A stretch of 64,000 nucleotides of DNA from Onthophagus taurus. Its lineage: Eukaryota; Arthropoda; Insecta; Coleoptera; Scarabaeidae. The stretch is from NCBI RefSeq assembly GCF_036711975.1, contig NC_091966.1, positions 32,743,501-32,807,500 of the forward strand, written 5' to 3'. Numbering within the stretch: position 1 is the stretch's first letter; the number at the start of each line of letters is the position of its first letter. The notes under the pieces are model-generated. The model had not been told where the DNA came from and searched no databases. It worked only from the letters and a program-made list of their open reading frames with translations. The position numbers and the translations under genes were made by a program. Positions 24,411 through 35,200 of the stretch are shown here, piece by piece.

Positions 24411-25060
24411 CTCTCTCAAAATCAGCAGTAGTACAATAAATGAGGAGGTCGCTGTCGAACAGGCATGGGTGAAGCTAAATGTAAATATACATTTTACAGA
24501 AAATGTGAAAAGAATTACAAATGAAAAAAGGGTAGCATACTTTCAATACAAAAGTAATAAAACACCAGAAGAACATGAGAAGTACAAATAAAATAGAGTA
24601 ACCAGTCAAATAAAGGCGTTGAAGAAGGAATATTGAGAAAAATGCTCCAAGGACATGGAGCTAGACCTGTACGGGAGACAGAAAAAAATTCAGGACATGC
24701 TCAGAAAAAAACTTCTATATAACGGTATCCAAACAAACGTAATGTTTAAAGAGGATTAACCAGACCATTTTTAAAAATTATACCAGGCAGTTGCAAATAT
24801 CACGGACGAGGGTAATCAGGAAATAACGGAAATTATGAATTATCAAGACAGTAATCACCACGTAATCATAATATGAAAACTTAAAAACCGCCAAACATCA
24901 GGCGACGACGAAATTGGTAACGAGATAATTAAATACGGTGGACAAGAACTTGCAAAAGAAATAGCCACTATATTCCAAAAAAACACTGGAGATCGGAAAA
25001 ATACCAGACCAGTAGCGAACGAGACGCAAAGACAGAAAAAAGGTCCAAGAAACTACTATA

Positions 25061-25557
25061 ATTATTATAATTGTTAACAAATATTATAGTCCAGAAAGTA
25101 ACAACACAAACCGGAATAAGTAATGAACAGAATAGAGAATAGAAAATGTTTTGTAGAGACTTATTTCCCAATCAGCCACTGATTATTAAAACAGCCATTC
25201 CTTTATAAATTAGTTCAAAGCCTTGTAAAAGTACTGGGATGTGGATTCTGCTGTCTGGATACATAGCTTGATATATACCACAGGCTTCCCTACTATTATC
25301 ATTACATCTGATGACCACTCTTAGCATCAAAACAACTTACTATTACACTACAAATCATTAAATCCAGTTAAACGCGAAATTGTATTATTTCCAGCGAGTG
25401 AAATACAAATATGTAGTTTATTGAAGTTTGTCAGATTGACAGACGTTTCAGAATCCCGTCAATCAGTGTCATTCGTCCTTTCTCAAAATTTGATTTGGAT
25501 TTGGATAAGGCACCGTGGCCCCACAACAAAAAACCTCGATGAATATGAATTCGTAAA
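25061..25557. other. Spacer upstream of the + strand small membrane protein gene
   Basis: No coding signal. It is the promoter-side flank of the gene starting at 25558; no clear TATA or initiator was picked out. Confidence 0.4.
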
Positions 25558-26256
25558 ATGACCAGTGAGAGTACACCGGTTACAGACGAAGACCTCTTCA
25601 ATCAATGTCTCGACAACTTTTATACCACCGCAAGCATTCAAGGCCGTGTAGCCTATTTGCTTATGTCCGTTTATGCAGTCAATCCCAATATTTGGCACAG
25701 GTAATGGCTCAGTTATATCAATCACACTTACACCAAAAAACATTTTATTCCATTTAGATTTACATTATACAATCCATCACACATTCTCTTCAGCAACATG
25801 ATTTATGGAGCTGCGGTTCACATTTATTCAAGACCAGCTATGAGACCAATAAGTGGAGGTAACAGAATTGTTTTTAGGTTAGTCATTATTAATTTAAATT
25901 AATAATAATCGCGATTAAAATAATTTTGAAAAATAGTATTCTAGGTTCAATGATGTTTAATTATTCTTCGATGCTAGTCTTTGAATTTTTAAAAGAAAAA
26001 TTGGATCATCGACCGATATTATTAACATTATTGGGCTTCATATGCGGCCGAATGATGATGCTCCATTTTCTTTCCTATCTTTACCATGTGGATCGTATAA
26101 GTCGCGTGGATAGGAATTTTCGAAGAAATCCCGCTTTCGATAGTATGTATGTTCGGGATTGTATGTGCCAGCCCGCAAAAATAGCCCCTTTTTTTCTTTT
26201 TGATTTCAGGTACTCCTAGTAATGTGAAATGTAAATGTGGAGAGTATTGTTTTTGA
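25558..26256 (+). CDS. Small polytopic membrane protein, unrecognised family (paralogue of 26439-30896)
   Basis: Exons 25558-25700, 25758-25877, 25937-26142 and 26210-26256; 171 residues; introns of 57, 59 and 67 bp, all GT-AG. I do not recognise the family. Aligned with the minus-strand neighbour it shares the blocks (A/G)QG(V/R)x(A/S)Y, VNP, H/LYSRP, RI(V/L)xS, a GS/GA-rich membrane segment and a last hydrophobic segment ending CG. The first two introns fall at the same points in the same phase (2) in both genes, which strongly supports both models. Three to four hydrophobic segments are visible (residues ~26-43, 57-72, 84-103, 112-135). The third intron (GTATGT donor, TTTCAG acceptor) leads to a Cys-rich end (KCKCGEYCF) with no counterpart in the paralogue; it is the least certain part. 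AATAAA lies near 26334. Function unknown. Confidence 0.72.
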
Positions 26257-26438
26257 CGAAAAAATATAACTGTGTCTATTAAAATGTTCCAATTGGGAAA
26301 GTGATGATATTTATTTATAAATAATTGCGTCATGAATAAAAAAAATGGGATTAAAAAAACATTTTTCTTAGTCAATAACTACTTTGCCTTTTATTATTAT
26401 AAAATGAAATATTAATGATTAATAATGATACAACCTAT

Positions 26439-29400
26439 TTATTTTTTGACTAGAGCGTCTACGTGTGAGACATAATTAGTTCCCAGGTTAATAAGGGCCA
26501 GTCCAGTGCTAATACCACAAGCTGTACATAGAGCAACGTTTTGTGGAACTACACTTCGTAAAATCGCCCAGATTAATACAGAACCCATTGAAAAGGATAA
26601 TGCTCCAAAAGTACTAAAATTAAACAAAAATAAATTAAAAATATAATCTATATTATTACATTTTTTAATACCTGTAAAGAATCCTAGAGCTGGAAGTGGC
26701 TGATCTTAAATGGGGCCGACTATATAAATACAAACCTGTCCCTAATAAGGTATTTAATAAAAGAATATTGGTTATATCTCTTTTAGGAAATAATCTGTAA
26801 ATAAAATTAACAATGAAATTTTTTCTGCAATTTAATTAAATAATAAATACTATAAATTTCTGACTTCTAGATATATTTAAATTTTTCAATTCCTCAGATG
26901 AAAAGTTAGCATAGGATGTGGCATAGAAAATATATTTTTTAAAGTGTAATTTTAGATGTCCGTTATAACGCGAGGCTGTACAGTGTTACTTTTTTAATAT
27001 TGATTGAAGAGAAAATGAGCAAGATTTATAACCTATCCGTCGTAATAAGCATTCATCAACGTACGTGAATTTCAGTTAAAATGCAATATACAAAAATATA
27101 GTTCCATGTCTGAATGTTTCAGTGGTAAGTAGCGTTAGTTAACATAAGATATCACTATGTTGCATATTTTTATTGAACTAAAACTAGAACTAACACTAGA
27201 CCTAGAACTAAAAACATTCGGGTTTAGCCGTCTTAAGAGACGTGCGGCTAAACCCGAATGTTTCTTGTTCTAAGTCTAGTGTTAGTTATAGTATTCCACT
27301 AGCACTAGAACTAACACAAGACCTAGAACTAAAAACATTCGGGTTTAGCCGTCTTAAGAGACGTGCGGCTAAACCCGAATGTTTCTAGTTCTAAGTCTAG
27401 TGTTAGTTCTAGTTTTAATTGTTATTCAGCGTTAAATTGTGATATATTTTTATTAGACGAAAAGTAGAACTAACACTAGACCTAGAACCAGAAATATTTG
27501 GGTTTAGTCGTGTCTCTTAAGATGGTCGAAAACTTAGGGTTATCACAAAAACGTCACCTTTTTCCAAGCAAAAGTTTTCCTTTGCAAAACTACCCAATGT
27601 CTGTAGTATTAAGCTATGTTGCATTTTATGTGGGACAGTGCAAGTGCATAGTAGTTTCGTAACTATAGTTCTGCATTCATATATTGCGAGTTATATGAAA
27701 TTCCCGGCATAAAAAAATGTGAAAGGGACATGGCTGATTTTAAGTTTGGTTTCAGCCAGGGTATGCGCATAACAGAACCGATAATGGCCATTAACGACTT
27801 AGTTCAGAACTGTACGGAAATACATATACTTATGCTTCCTCGACTACGAAAAAGCATGTGATCCAGTAAAATATCACTCATGCAGCTTCTCTGTAACTTG
27901 GACATAGACCAGAAGGACATTAGATGCATCGAAAAACTTTATTGGCATCAGACTAAAACCGGGTAAAATTCGACAATCATTCGAACAGTATTCCAATCAG
28001 AAGGGAAGTATGGCAGGGATATGTTCTGTCGCCGCTCCTGTTTAATCTCTACTTAGAGGCAGCATTTCAAAAAGCATTTGATGATGCTGAGATTGGTATT
28101 AAAGTTAATGGGGATACGCTGATGACACTATCTCGATTACTGACAACTTGGAAGGGTTACTACGATTACTCGATGTAATTCATGATAATAAAAAGGAATC
28201 TGGGCGCATTCGAAGATACCAAACAAACAGTCAATGATACACGAATACAAAGAGTAGATAAATTCTAATAGCTGTCGATATGGCTATCTATTAACTGCAC
28301 ATCAGTCAACGAAATTAAAAATCGCATACAACAAACTAGGCATCCATTTTTTAAGTTCATAAACGTATTCGATCTAAACGTGAGATTGAGGTTTGTGAAA
28401 TGTTACGTATGGTGGCTGATTTTGTACGGAGTGGAAGGGAGGGCCTTAAAAACAAGTAAGCGGGAAGTAATAATTAAGTTGGAAGCATTCGCGATGTAGA
28501 CATACAGTTCGCAGAGTACTGCAAATCCTTTGGACTGCACATATTTCGAATATATGCGACATCATATATACAACTTGTATTTGTAATTAATAACTGAATG
28601 CTAATTAGAAGGGCAAAGACGGGTTGGCAGAAAAAAGATGGTCTAGCTACGAAATATTCGACAATTGACCGGATTGCACAACATAGAGGCTTTAATCTAT
28701 ACTGCGAGGAATATCAAATATCCATTAGTGGATAACCATTGCAAGAAGGAGAAAATAAATGTTTAACAGTCTAAAACGCAATTTTTAAATTATTTTAATG
28801 ATGACTCTGTAATCCGAATTATTCCATAATGCAAAATATTCGTGTTTTAATTAATTCCGATTAGCGAGTCCTCGCTGTATATGAAAAAAAATGAAACAAC
28901 AAGGAAATTCCTTATAGGGATAACAGAGCCTAAGACTGACAGTTCACTGCCAGAAAGTTTTTAATGTATTTTAAGTTCGGGGCATGGGGGCATATTTGAT
29001 GTGTGGACAAGATTTTCATTTTTTGGCGGATGATGAGCAAAGATACACATGACTAATGAAGCCCCACTACACAAATTTTCAAATATTTATCATCCCTGTG
29101 AAGATATTCGTGGAAATGTGTGTCGGTGATAGAGCGAGTTGGCGCTGTATGAAATATTACATGTTTTACGCCATTGCATTCAACTCCTGAACATGCGCAA
29201 AAGTAGTTGTTAGTTGTATACCGAGGACACGTTCACAAAATTGAAATTGAGACACAATACTTCCACTCACTGACCAGGAACAATGATGAATAGAGAAGTC
29301 AAACATACGGGTATACTCATCCTGGAATTTCGCAAAACAATTGCTTATAATTTATGTAATGCTCGTTCTCCAGCAGAAAAGTTCAAGCCAAGCAGAATTG

Positions 29401-30896
29401 GTCGTTCATGTCATGAAGTATATCATCAGAATTTTATTTACTTTAACGTATTATATCACAAACTCATGCAGCAGCTCAAAAACTTGGACATAAACTAGAA
29501 GAACATTAGGTGTATCGAAAATCTTTATTAGCATCAAACTGCGCGGGTAAAATTCGACAATAATCTTTCCAACAGCATTCCAATCAGAAGGAGAGTACGC
29601 CAGGGATGCGTTCCGTTGCAGCTCCTGTTTAATCTCTACTCAGAAATTGGTATTAAAGCGAATGGGAATAGGCAATACAAAAACATGTCACGAAATCGAA
29701 ATTGGGACACAAAACTTCCACTCATAGCCAGGATGTGATTTGATGTATAAAGAAATCAAACATACGGTTACACCCATCCTGGAATTTCGCAAAACAATTG
29801 CTTATAGTTTAGACAATCCTTCTCCAGCAGAAGATGCTCAAGTCATCACGCCAAACAGAAATCGTCGTTCACGATACGAAGTATATCAGAATTTTATGTA
29901 CTGTAGAAAAAATTTTCAAACCAATATTTTATTACTAAATGCTTTAATTGAAACTTTTATGATAATAAACACTGGTTTTCTAAGTACTTTTGCTTTTATT
30001 TACTATTTATTTGCTGTTAAATTTGCATGCAAGAAACTGGCGTTAAGCAGCACTTCTAGTTGGCCAGCTTAATAAGTCTAGATCTTCAAAATTATTAGAT
30101 GTCAAAAATCTGGCGTGTAAGATGGGAAAAACTAATTTGGTCATATTGACTGAGTCTATGTGGTTTTCTTGGTCACATATAGAGACTTCTCACACCTCAC
30201 AAATTGCAACTGCTGTGGTAAGAAGAATTTTCCTGGCATTTTATCAGATTTAACCATGTCAGTTAAAACACATGTTTAAAATGACTTAAAAATAATATTT
30301 AAAGTGGGATAATCCACATTCCAATTAAAAAAGTTAAACCAAATCTTCATGAATCAATTACAAAGATGTTTACAACTATCACCACTGGACTAATGTAATT
30401 TTAAAAACAATTTCTTATCTTTATTAATATAAAATGATTAACATAAGAATTTTCTTTGACACACCCTGTAACTTCTCCTTTGAACCAAATAAAATAAAAA
30501 TATTGAAAGGAAAGAAAGCTTTGTATATTTATTTAAATAAAATATAGCATTTCTTTTTGAATTTGTGCCAAAAAGATGAATATCCAGTGCTGGCAAACTA
30601 ACAAAACTTTTCATACCATTTTTTTTAAAGTTCCAAGTATGACATAACCTTCTTATAAGATAACAAATTTTGAAATTATTAATTAAATTATGAAATAAAT
30701 TGTAACTTTAAATATTTTGTAAAATCATTAATAAATACCTTAAGATAAGTGAAGGGTTCATAACATTTACGGATAGAGCTGTGTAGCTAAGGACTCCTTG
30801 TGCTGGGACGTAGTAAAACAAGATATTGCTCTTCGTCAAAGGTCTAAGGCCGAACTTGCCACAACATGATTCCCTTGCAGCTGCAGCAGATGCCAT
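26439..30896 (-). CDS. Small polytopic membrane protein, unrecognised family (paralogue of 25558-26256)
   Basis: Exons 30896-30739, 26794-26672 and 26613-26439; 151 residues. Both junctions are phase 2 (AG|A and AG|T) with GT-AG borders, and the frame is open throughout. Introns are 3944 and 58 bp. Four hydrophobic segments are visible (residues ~24-42, 60-76, 91-110 and 114-134), so a small four-helix membrane protein is likely, with a Ser/Ala/Cys-rich N-terminus and a Lys-Lys C-terminus. I do not recognise the family, and I infer no function. The gene is head-to-head with MRPS28 (ATGs 354 bp apart) and tail-to-tail with its paralogue (stops 182 bp apart). An AATAAA overlaps the stop codon on the minus strand. 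The large intron is filled with LINE pieces and hairpin repeats. Confidence 0.8.
27180..27520. repeat. Tandem array of hairpin units (foldback repeat)
   Basis: Two successive ~115-bp inverted repeats lie at 27180-27291 and 27301-27416, spaced by 121 bp. A third left half lies at about 27463-27517. Each arm contains CTAGAACTAACACTAGAC and ACATTCGGGTTTAGCCG, and the loop is TTAAGA. The copies are nearly identical. They lie within intron 1 of the minus-strand gene 26439-30896. No coding capacity. Confidence 0.92.
27735..28745 (+). mobile_element. Non-LTR retrotransposon fragment (RT to C-terminus)
   Basis: Translation in shifted frames gives FKFGFSQGMRITEPI and LDIDQKDIRCIEKLYWHQT, then VLSPLLFNLYLEAAFQKA and IGIKVNG. 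The C-terminal GRKKM-LRNIRQLTGLHNIEALI motif lies near 28615-28680. This is the domain order of an insect APE-type LINE. Frameshifts and stops make it non-functional. It lies antisense to the host gene's intron. Confidence 0.8.
29235..29900 (+). repeat. Two direct copies of a transposon-like segment with an RT piece between
   Basis: Segments at about 29235-29440 and 29690-29900 are clear copies: both begin GAAATTG-GACACAA and both encode ILEFRKTIAY. Between them (29480-29665) is another copy of the LINE piece ending in LLFNLYSEIGIK. The repeated peptide resembles the C-terminal part of piggyBac-like transposases, but this is a weak impression. Frames are open for 71 and 110 codons and carry no known domain. 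Confidence 0.6.
30073..30707. other. Remaining intron sequence, nothing recognised
   Basis: AT-rich intron 1 of the minus-strand small membrane protein gene. No repeat or coding pattern stands out. Confidence 0.4.
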
Positions 30897-31250
30897 GGTT
30901 TTTCTTTGTAAATGGAAAACTTAGAATTTGCAGGCAAAACGATTAATCCGAGAAATGTGCTATTTTAACGAAAGTCGAAATGTCACATGAGCCTAAACAA
31001 AATGTCCCTAGATTAATAAAAGACGACTTTACTTCTAACAGTTATACAACTACAATTATTACAACAATCTCTAACAAACCTTTATTCTTTTAATTCAAAT
31101 TGATATACAAATTATATTTAAAAATAAAAAAGAAATATAATTAAAAAATATTTTTTCATTACTTTCACTACCAACCCATAAACTTAAAAAAACTCTAAAA
31201 TCAGCCAAAATCAAGCGGTTTTGAGGTTAGAAAATTGGAACTTTAAAAAT
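30897..31250. promoter_or_regulatory. Shared divergent promoter interval
   Basis: The 354 bp separate the start codons of the minus-strand small membrane protein gene (30896) and MRPS28 (31251). A head-to-head layout at this distance usually means a bidirectional promoter. The interval is AT-rich and I see no convincing TATA box, as is common for housekeeping promoters. Confidence 0.55.
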
Positions 31251-31892
31251 ATGTCTCTAACAAGAAATATTGTAATAAACATCTTAAAAAACACTAAAAA
31301 ATCATCATGGAGACACCCAATTAGATTTTTATCAACGGAATCTGGAGAAATCAAAGAAAATAAACCTCAACTTGGAGGTTATGCTAAGGCCTACGAAAAG
31401 TTTGAAAATCTCACTCAAGAACCTAAAGAACCACCGAAAAGTTTTGCCACGCTTCTTAGGAACTCTAAATTTATTGATGTAACTTAATTTGTATTTATAT
31501 TCGATTAATTAATTAACTTCTTTATATTAGTTAGGAGATCCGGAGGGGAAACTAGTTGTTGGAAGAATAGTTCACATTATTGATGATGATTTATACATTG
31601 ATTTCGGTTGGAAATTTAATTGTGTATGTTCAAGACCAAAAAAGAATGCAACGTAAGTTGATTTAGACTGTTTAGAGTCACAGTGTCCTAAATTCTAATA
31701 ATTTTATTGTTTAACATAATTTAATTCGTTGCATTTTGTAGGAGTTACGTTCGAGGAGCAAAAGTACGATTAATGATCAAAGATTTAGAATTATCAACAA
31801 GATTCTTAGGTAATGAAAAAGATTTGACATTATTAGAGGCGGATTGTGTTTTATTAGGATTAATTCAAGATAGAAATAAGTCTGTAATGTAA
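31251..31892 (+). CDS. MRPS28: Mitochondrial small-subunit ribosomal protein mS28 (MRPS28)
   Basis: Exons 31251-31478, 31531-31652 and 31742-31892; 166 residues; introns of 52 and 89 bp; phases 0 and 2. MRPS28 is a structural protein of the mitochondrial 28S ribosomal subunit with an S1-like fold. The N-terminus (about residues 1-27) is basic and lacks acidic residues, as expected for a matrix-targeting presequence. The conserved core (about 77-160) contains [25 protein letters not shown] and [13 protein letters not shown], typical of the family. The first intron must be cut GAT|GTAACT to TATTAG|TTAGGA, which restores the expected LGDPEGK. The in-frame ATG at 31251 fits the presequence; no upstream ATG in frame is needed. 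It is transcribed divergently from the gene at 30896. Confidence 0.93.
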
Positions 31893-32234
31893 TTTATTAT
31901 AAGTATTTTTTAACAAAAAATAGACAAGCCATAATTATAATGAAACAAGTTTTTTTATTCACTCCATATAAATTAATTTGCCGCTGTTATAAATAGAATA
32001 TATTTCAATTAATATAAAAGAAAAAAAAATTAAAGCTTCTTTACCAAGATAACATAATATGTACTTATAACATTAAAATATATTTATTTACAATTATTTT
32101 TTTAATTCAAGTATAATGTACATAAGTGTATTCATAAGTTAACAAAGAAATTGTTATTTGAGATTATTGTTTCCACAAAAGGCATACTTTTTACTTTAAG
32201 ATTCTTAGTTTTTAATATTTAAAGCATCATATCT
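31893..32234. other. Convergent 3' flanks of MRPS28 and the LD/CaaX gene
   Basis: AT-rich 3' UTR sequence from both sides. An ATTAAA on the minus strand (about 32212-32217) could end the LD/CaaX transcript. No gene. Confidence 0.5.
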
Positions 32235-35200
32235 TTATAAAATCGTACAAGGAAGTCCACAGCATAATGGAAGACAAACGGGGACTAAAGCGGCCTTTGT
32301 TTTTGTTTTACTTTCCTCTTTATATTCATATTTGCCAGATTCTTTAGCCATTGCACCCTAAAAATTGAATAAACAAATAATGATATAAAAAATATAAGAA
32401 TTAACTAATTACTTCTGCTCTCCAACCGCCTCCAGATTCTTCTTTCTTAGCAAACATCTCATAACCAGGAGGATAATAAACCGGTGGCCCTGTAACATTT
32501 TTCGTCCTCTGTATTTCTTCCTTTTTCTTTTCGTCGTGCTCAATTTGTTGTTGTCTTAAATTATCTGCTTTTTTCTGGTGGGCCAATTCGATTTCGTGGG
32601 CGTTAAAACCAGCGTTTAATGGACTATTTGGTGGCTAAATTAAACAATTTTTTTTAACGTGAATTATTTTTGGTTTATAATTATTTACCTCTCTTCCAAT
32701 GGTTGCCATTAATTCATCGAGTTTTTTCGGTGGGGATCCATCGTCTTCGTCGGTCGGAAAAGGTCGAGGTTGTAGCAAAGGTTCCGTTTCACTAGATGGT
32801 GGATATCCTTTATAATTATTACTTGTTGTGCTCGTTGCAGAATATTTATAAGTGATATTCATCGGTTCTGGAGGTGGTTTTGGATATCTTGGTTCGTTAT
32901 CTCTCGGATAACGTTGGTTTGAAAAATTATTTGATGTCGTATTTTCTCTATAAATAACCGTGTCTTGAGGTGGATAACTTGGATATTGGGGTCCTGTATT
33001 TGTATTAGTCGTATGAGTTTCTTTAATAATGACAGTTTCTTTATTTGGTGGTTCTCTATGTGGTGGATATCCATCAACGTTTCTTGTAGTGGTATTTTCA
33101 TCGTACATGTAAGTATGTTTTCCAGAACTATCTCTATAAATATTTCCTGGCTGATAATTTCTTGTTGTAACCGTTTCTTTTACCAAAGATGTATCTGTAC
33201 CGCCAATTGGAGGGGGTGGTCTTTGATAAGGTTGATCTTGGACGTTCGTGGTTGTTGTTTCTCTATAAACCGAAGTGTTTTGCCAATTTGGATCGGTTTG
33301 ATAGTTAACATTTCTTGTAAGCGAGTTATTTTCAAATTTATTATAAACAAAGCTTTTACTCGGAGTTGAACTGCTTTGATTCGGCGAATAAACATATTTT
33401 TCAGTTGTTGTATCAGTTGCAGAACCTGGACTTGGATAAACAGCTCCAGGAATTTCATAAGTGTACGTTTTAATCGTCGTGGTTACTTTTGTGTTTCCCG
33501 TTGGTAAAAGATTTGGGTCTAAATTTGCCAAAATTTCCGGATTTATATCAGTGGTGGTTGTTTCAACAACTTCCATGGGGTAAGAATGAACGTTGGTTAC
33601 TTTAGTTTGTTTTGATAGAGTACTTGAACGACTTGGTGATGGTGATGTTGTTCTTAATTGTTTTAAGTCATTAGTACTTTCGCTGCTGTATTGAATGTCA
33701 CGAGTAACCGAATTTTCACGATCCGATCTATCTAATGTACGACTTCTACTACTTCTTGGTGTTTCTGGATAAATTATATCTCTTTCAACTACAGTTTTTC
33801 CTGATATAACTTTACTTTTGCTATATTCCCTGTTAAAATAAATAATTATACAAGATTTTTACAATTATACTTGGTAGAACATTAAAATGAACACAAAGTT
33901 CATATGAAAAAAGTTGGCATACATAATAAATTTGCTAACTCTTTTGTGTCAAAGCTGTGTTAGCTTTTTTAAGCTTATTTATATTATTATTAATAGACTC
34001 CGTCGGTTTCAATGTTAACTAATCATCCTCGCAAGAATTTGCTTTGAATAGTGATCTGTTATTAAAGCCGTGCAATGGTTTGCCTTGCTTATTATTACAA
34101 AAACTTGTAAAATATCCTGTTTCGAACAACGGTGAGATATCAACTTTTGCTTCATAGTTTGATATGATTGAAAAAATGTTTTGCCGGCTCATGTATTTCC
34201 GTGATTTGAGGTATTTGCAAAATGAAGACAATCGATTGAAGATGGAAGACTTATTTTATACGATATAAATTATACATTAATAGTAATGTCTTTGTAGCTT
34301 CTCAACGTTATGGAACGATAAGTCCCACGACTTAATGATTTGGTCGAGTTGTTTAGGAAGACTTCGTCCAACATCCTCTTAACGTCGTCGGCAAACACGA
34401 TTACTATTTATTTAATCAATTAATTTACGAACCATTTACATTAGAACAAAGAGAATATTCATTAGCAAACAGCGTATTTGTTAAAGTGCAATGCAACAGT
34501 TGTCTGCCTCTCTTCTCCAATGTGTTTATTGAAGCTGTTTACCTTATTTTACTACATGCTCTTAAATTATTTAAACGTTTTAAAGCAATATATACGTAGT
34601 AAATCAGTTTAACTAAGTAATAAACCTGAAAGATAACAAATCCGTACAATAAATAAAACATACAGAAATAAATCGAGCTTATTTTTCTGTTTTGATTTTT
34701 TTTCAATATCAGATCTTTGCAAGAGCTCGATGTGTAGAAATTCCATAATCCTTCACATATTTGTATATGATTGTATTAAATCATTTGTCACTTTATGGCT
34801 TACAATTGTTAACATCATTTCGGTTGAGTTCGATTTTGCAGCTTAATCGGTATATTAATTTCAAAATACTTCACTGAATGAATCTGGATCATTAATAGCG
34901 ATCTCATATTAGGTAAGCAAACCTTTCTTGATTGGGGAGGGATAAATGCTCCGTAAATCCTTCTACTTGTTTAGGCTATTTATAGATGTGTGAATTATAT
35001 AAGTATTGGGACTGGCATGGTAGCATTTGCACTGGGAACACTTAATTCGTTTTTCGATAGCGACGATAACACTTTTACCGAGAAAAACATCGATAGCAAG
35101 TGGTTATTGATTTGGGTCTTGGTTTGGATATGGTATTGGTTTAATATAAATTAAAAGTGACTTTTTCTTCTTACAACATTAAAAAATTATCTCAAGAATG

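Larger units (their letters stand above)
21935..25060 (+). mobile_element. Non-LTR retrotransposon (endonuclease to RT start), interrupted twice
   Basis: Pieces of one element lie in order. 21935-22167 gives the endonuclease start (ITSWNNKDQET, then IVSAYAPDMD). 23290-23700 gives the middle of the endonuclease (NLNSRI, then RINNTLFPHQWKY). 24420-25060 gives the endonuclease-RT linker and RT start (FQYKSNKTPEEHEKY, DLYGRQKKI, SGDDEIGNEIIKYGGQEL). The gaps are filled by a mariner element and a jockey-like tail. Stops are frequent. The clade is an APE-type insect LINE, not resolved further. It ends about 500 bp before the gene at 25558. Confidence 0.75.

Noticed and set aside
26028-26375. 115-codon minus-strand frame
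   Set aside because: Antisense shadow of exons 3-4 of the spliced + strand gene, whose model is supported by the paralogue.
27180-27520. CRISPR-like array
   Set aside because: The units are inverted hairpins without unique spacers, in a eukaryotic intron.
28917-28932. TAGGGATAACAG, the first part of an I-SceI homing endonuclease site
   Set aside because: Only 12 bases match and the rest differs; no homing endonuclease gene is near. Chance.
32965-33369. 134-codon plus-strand frame
   Set aside because: Antisense shadow of exon 4 of the LD/CaaX gene, whose frame is supported by splice sites on both sides.
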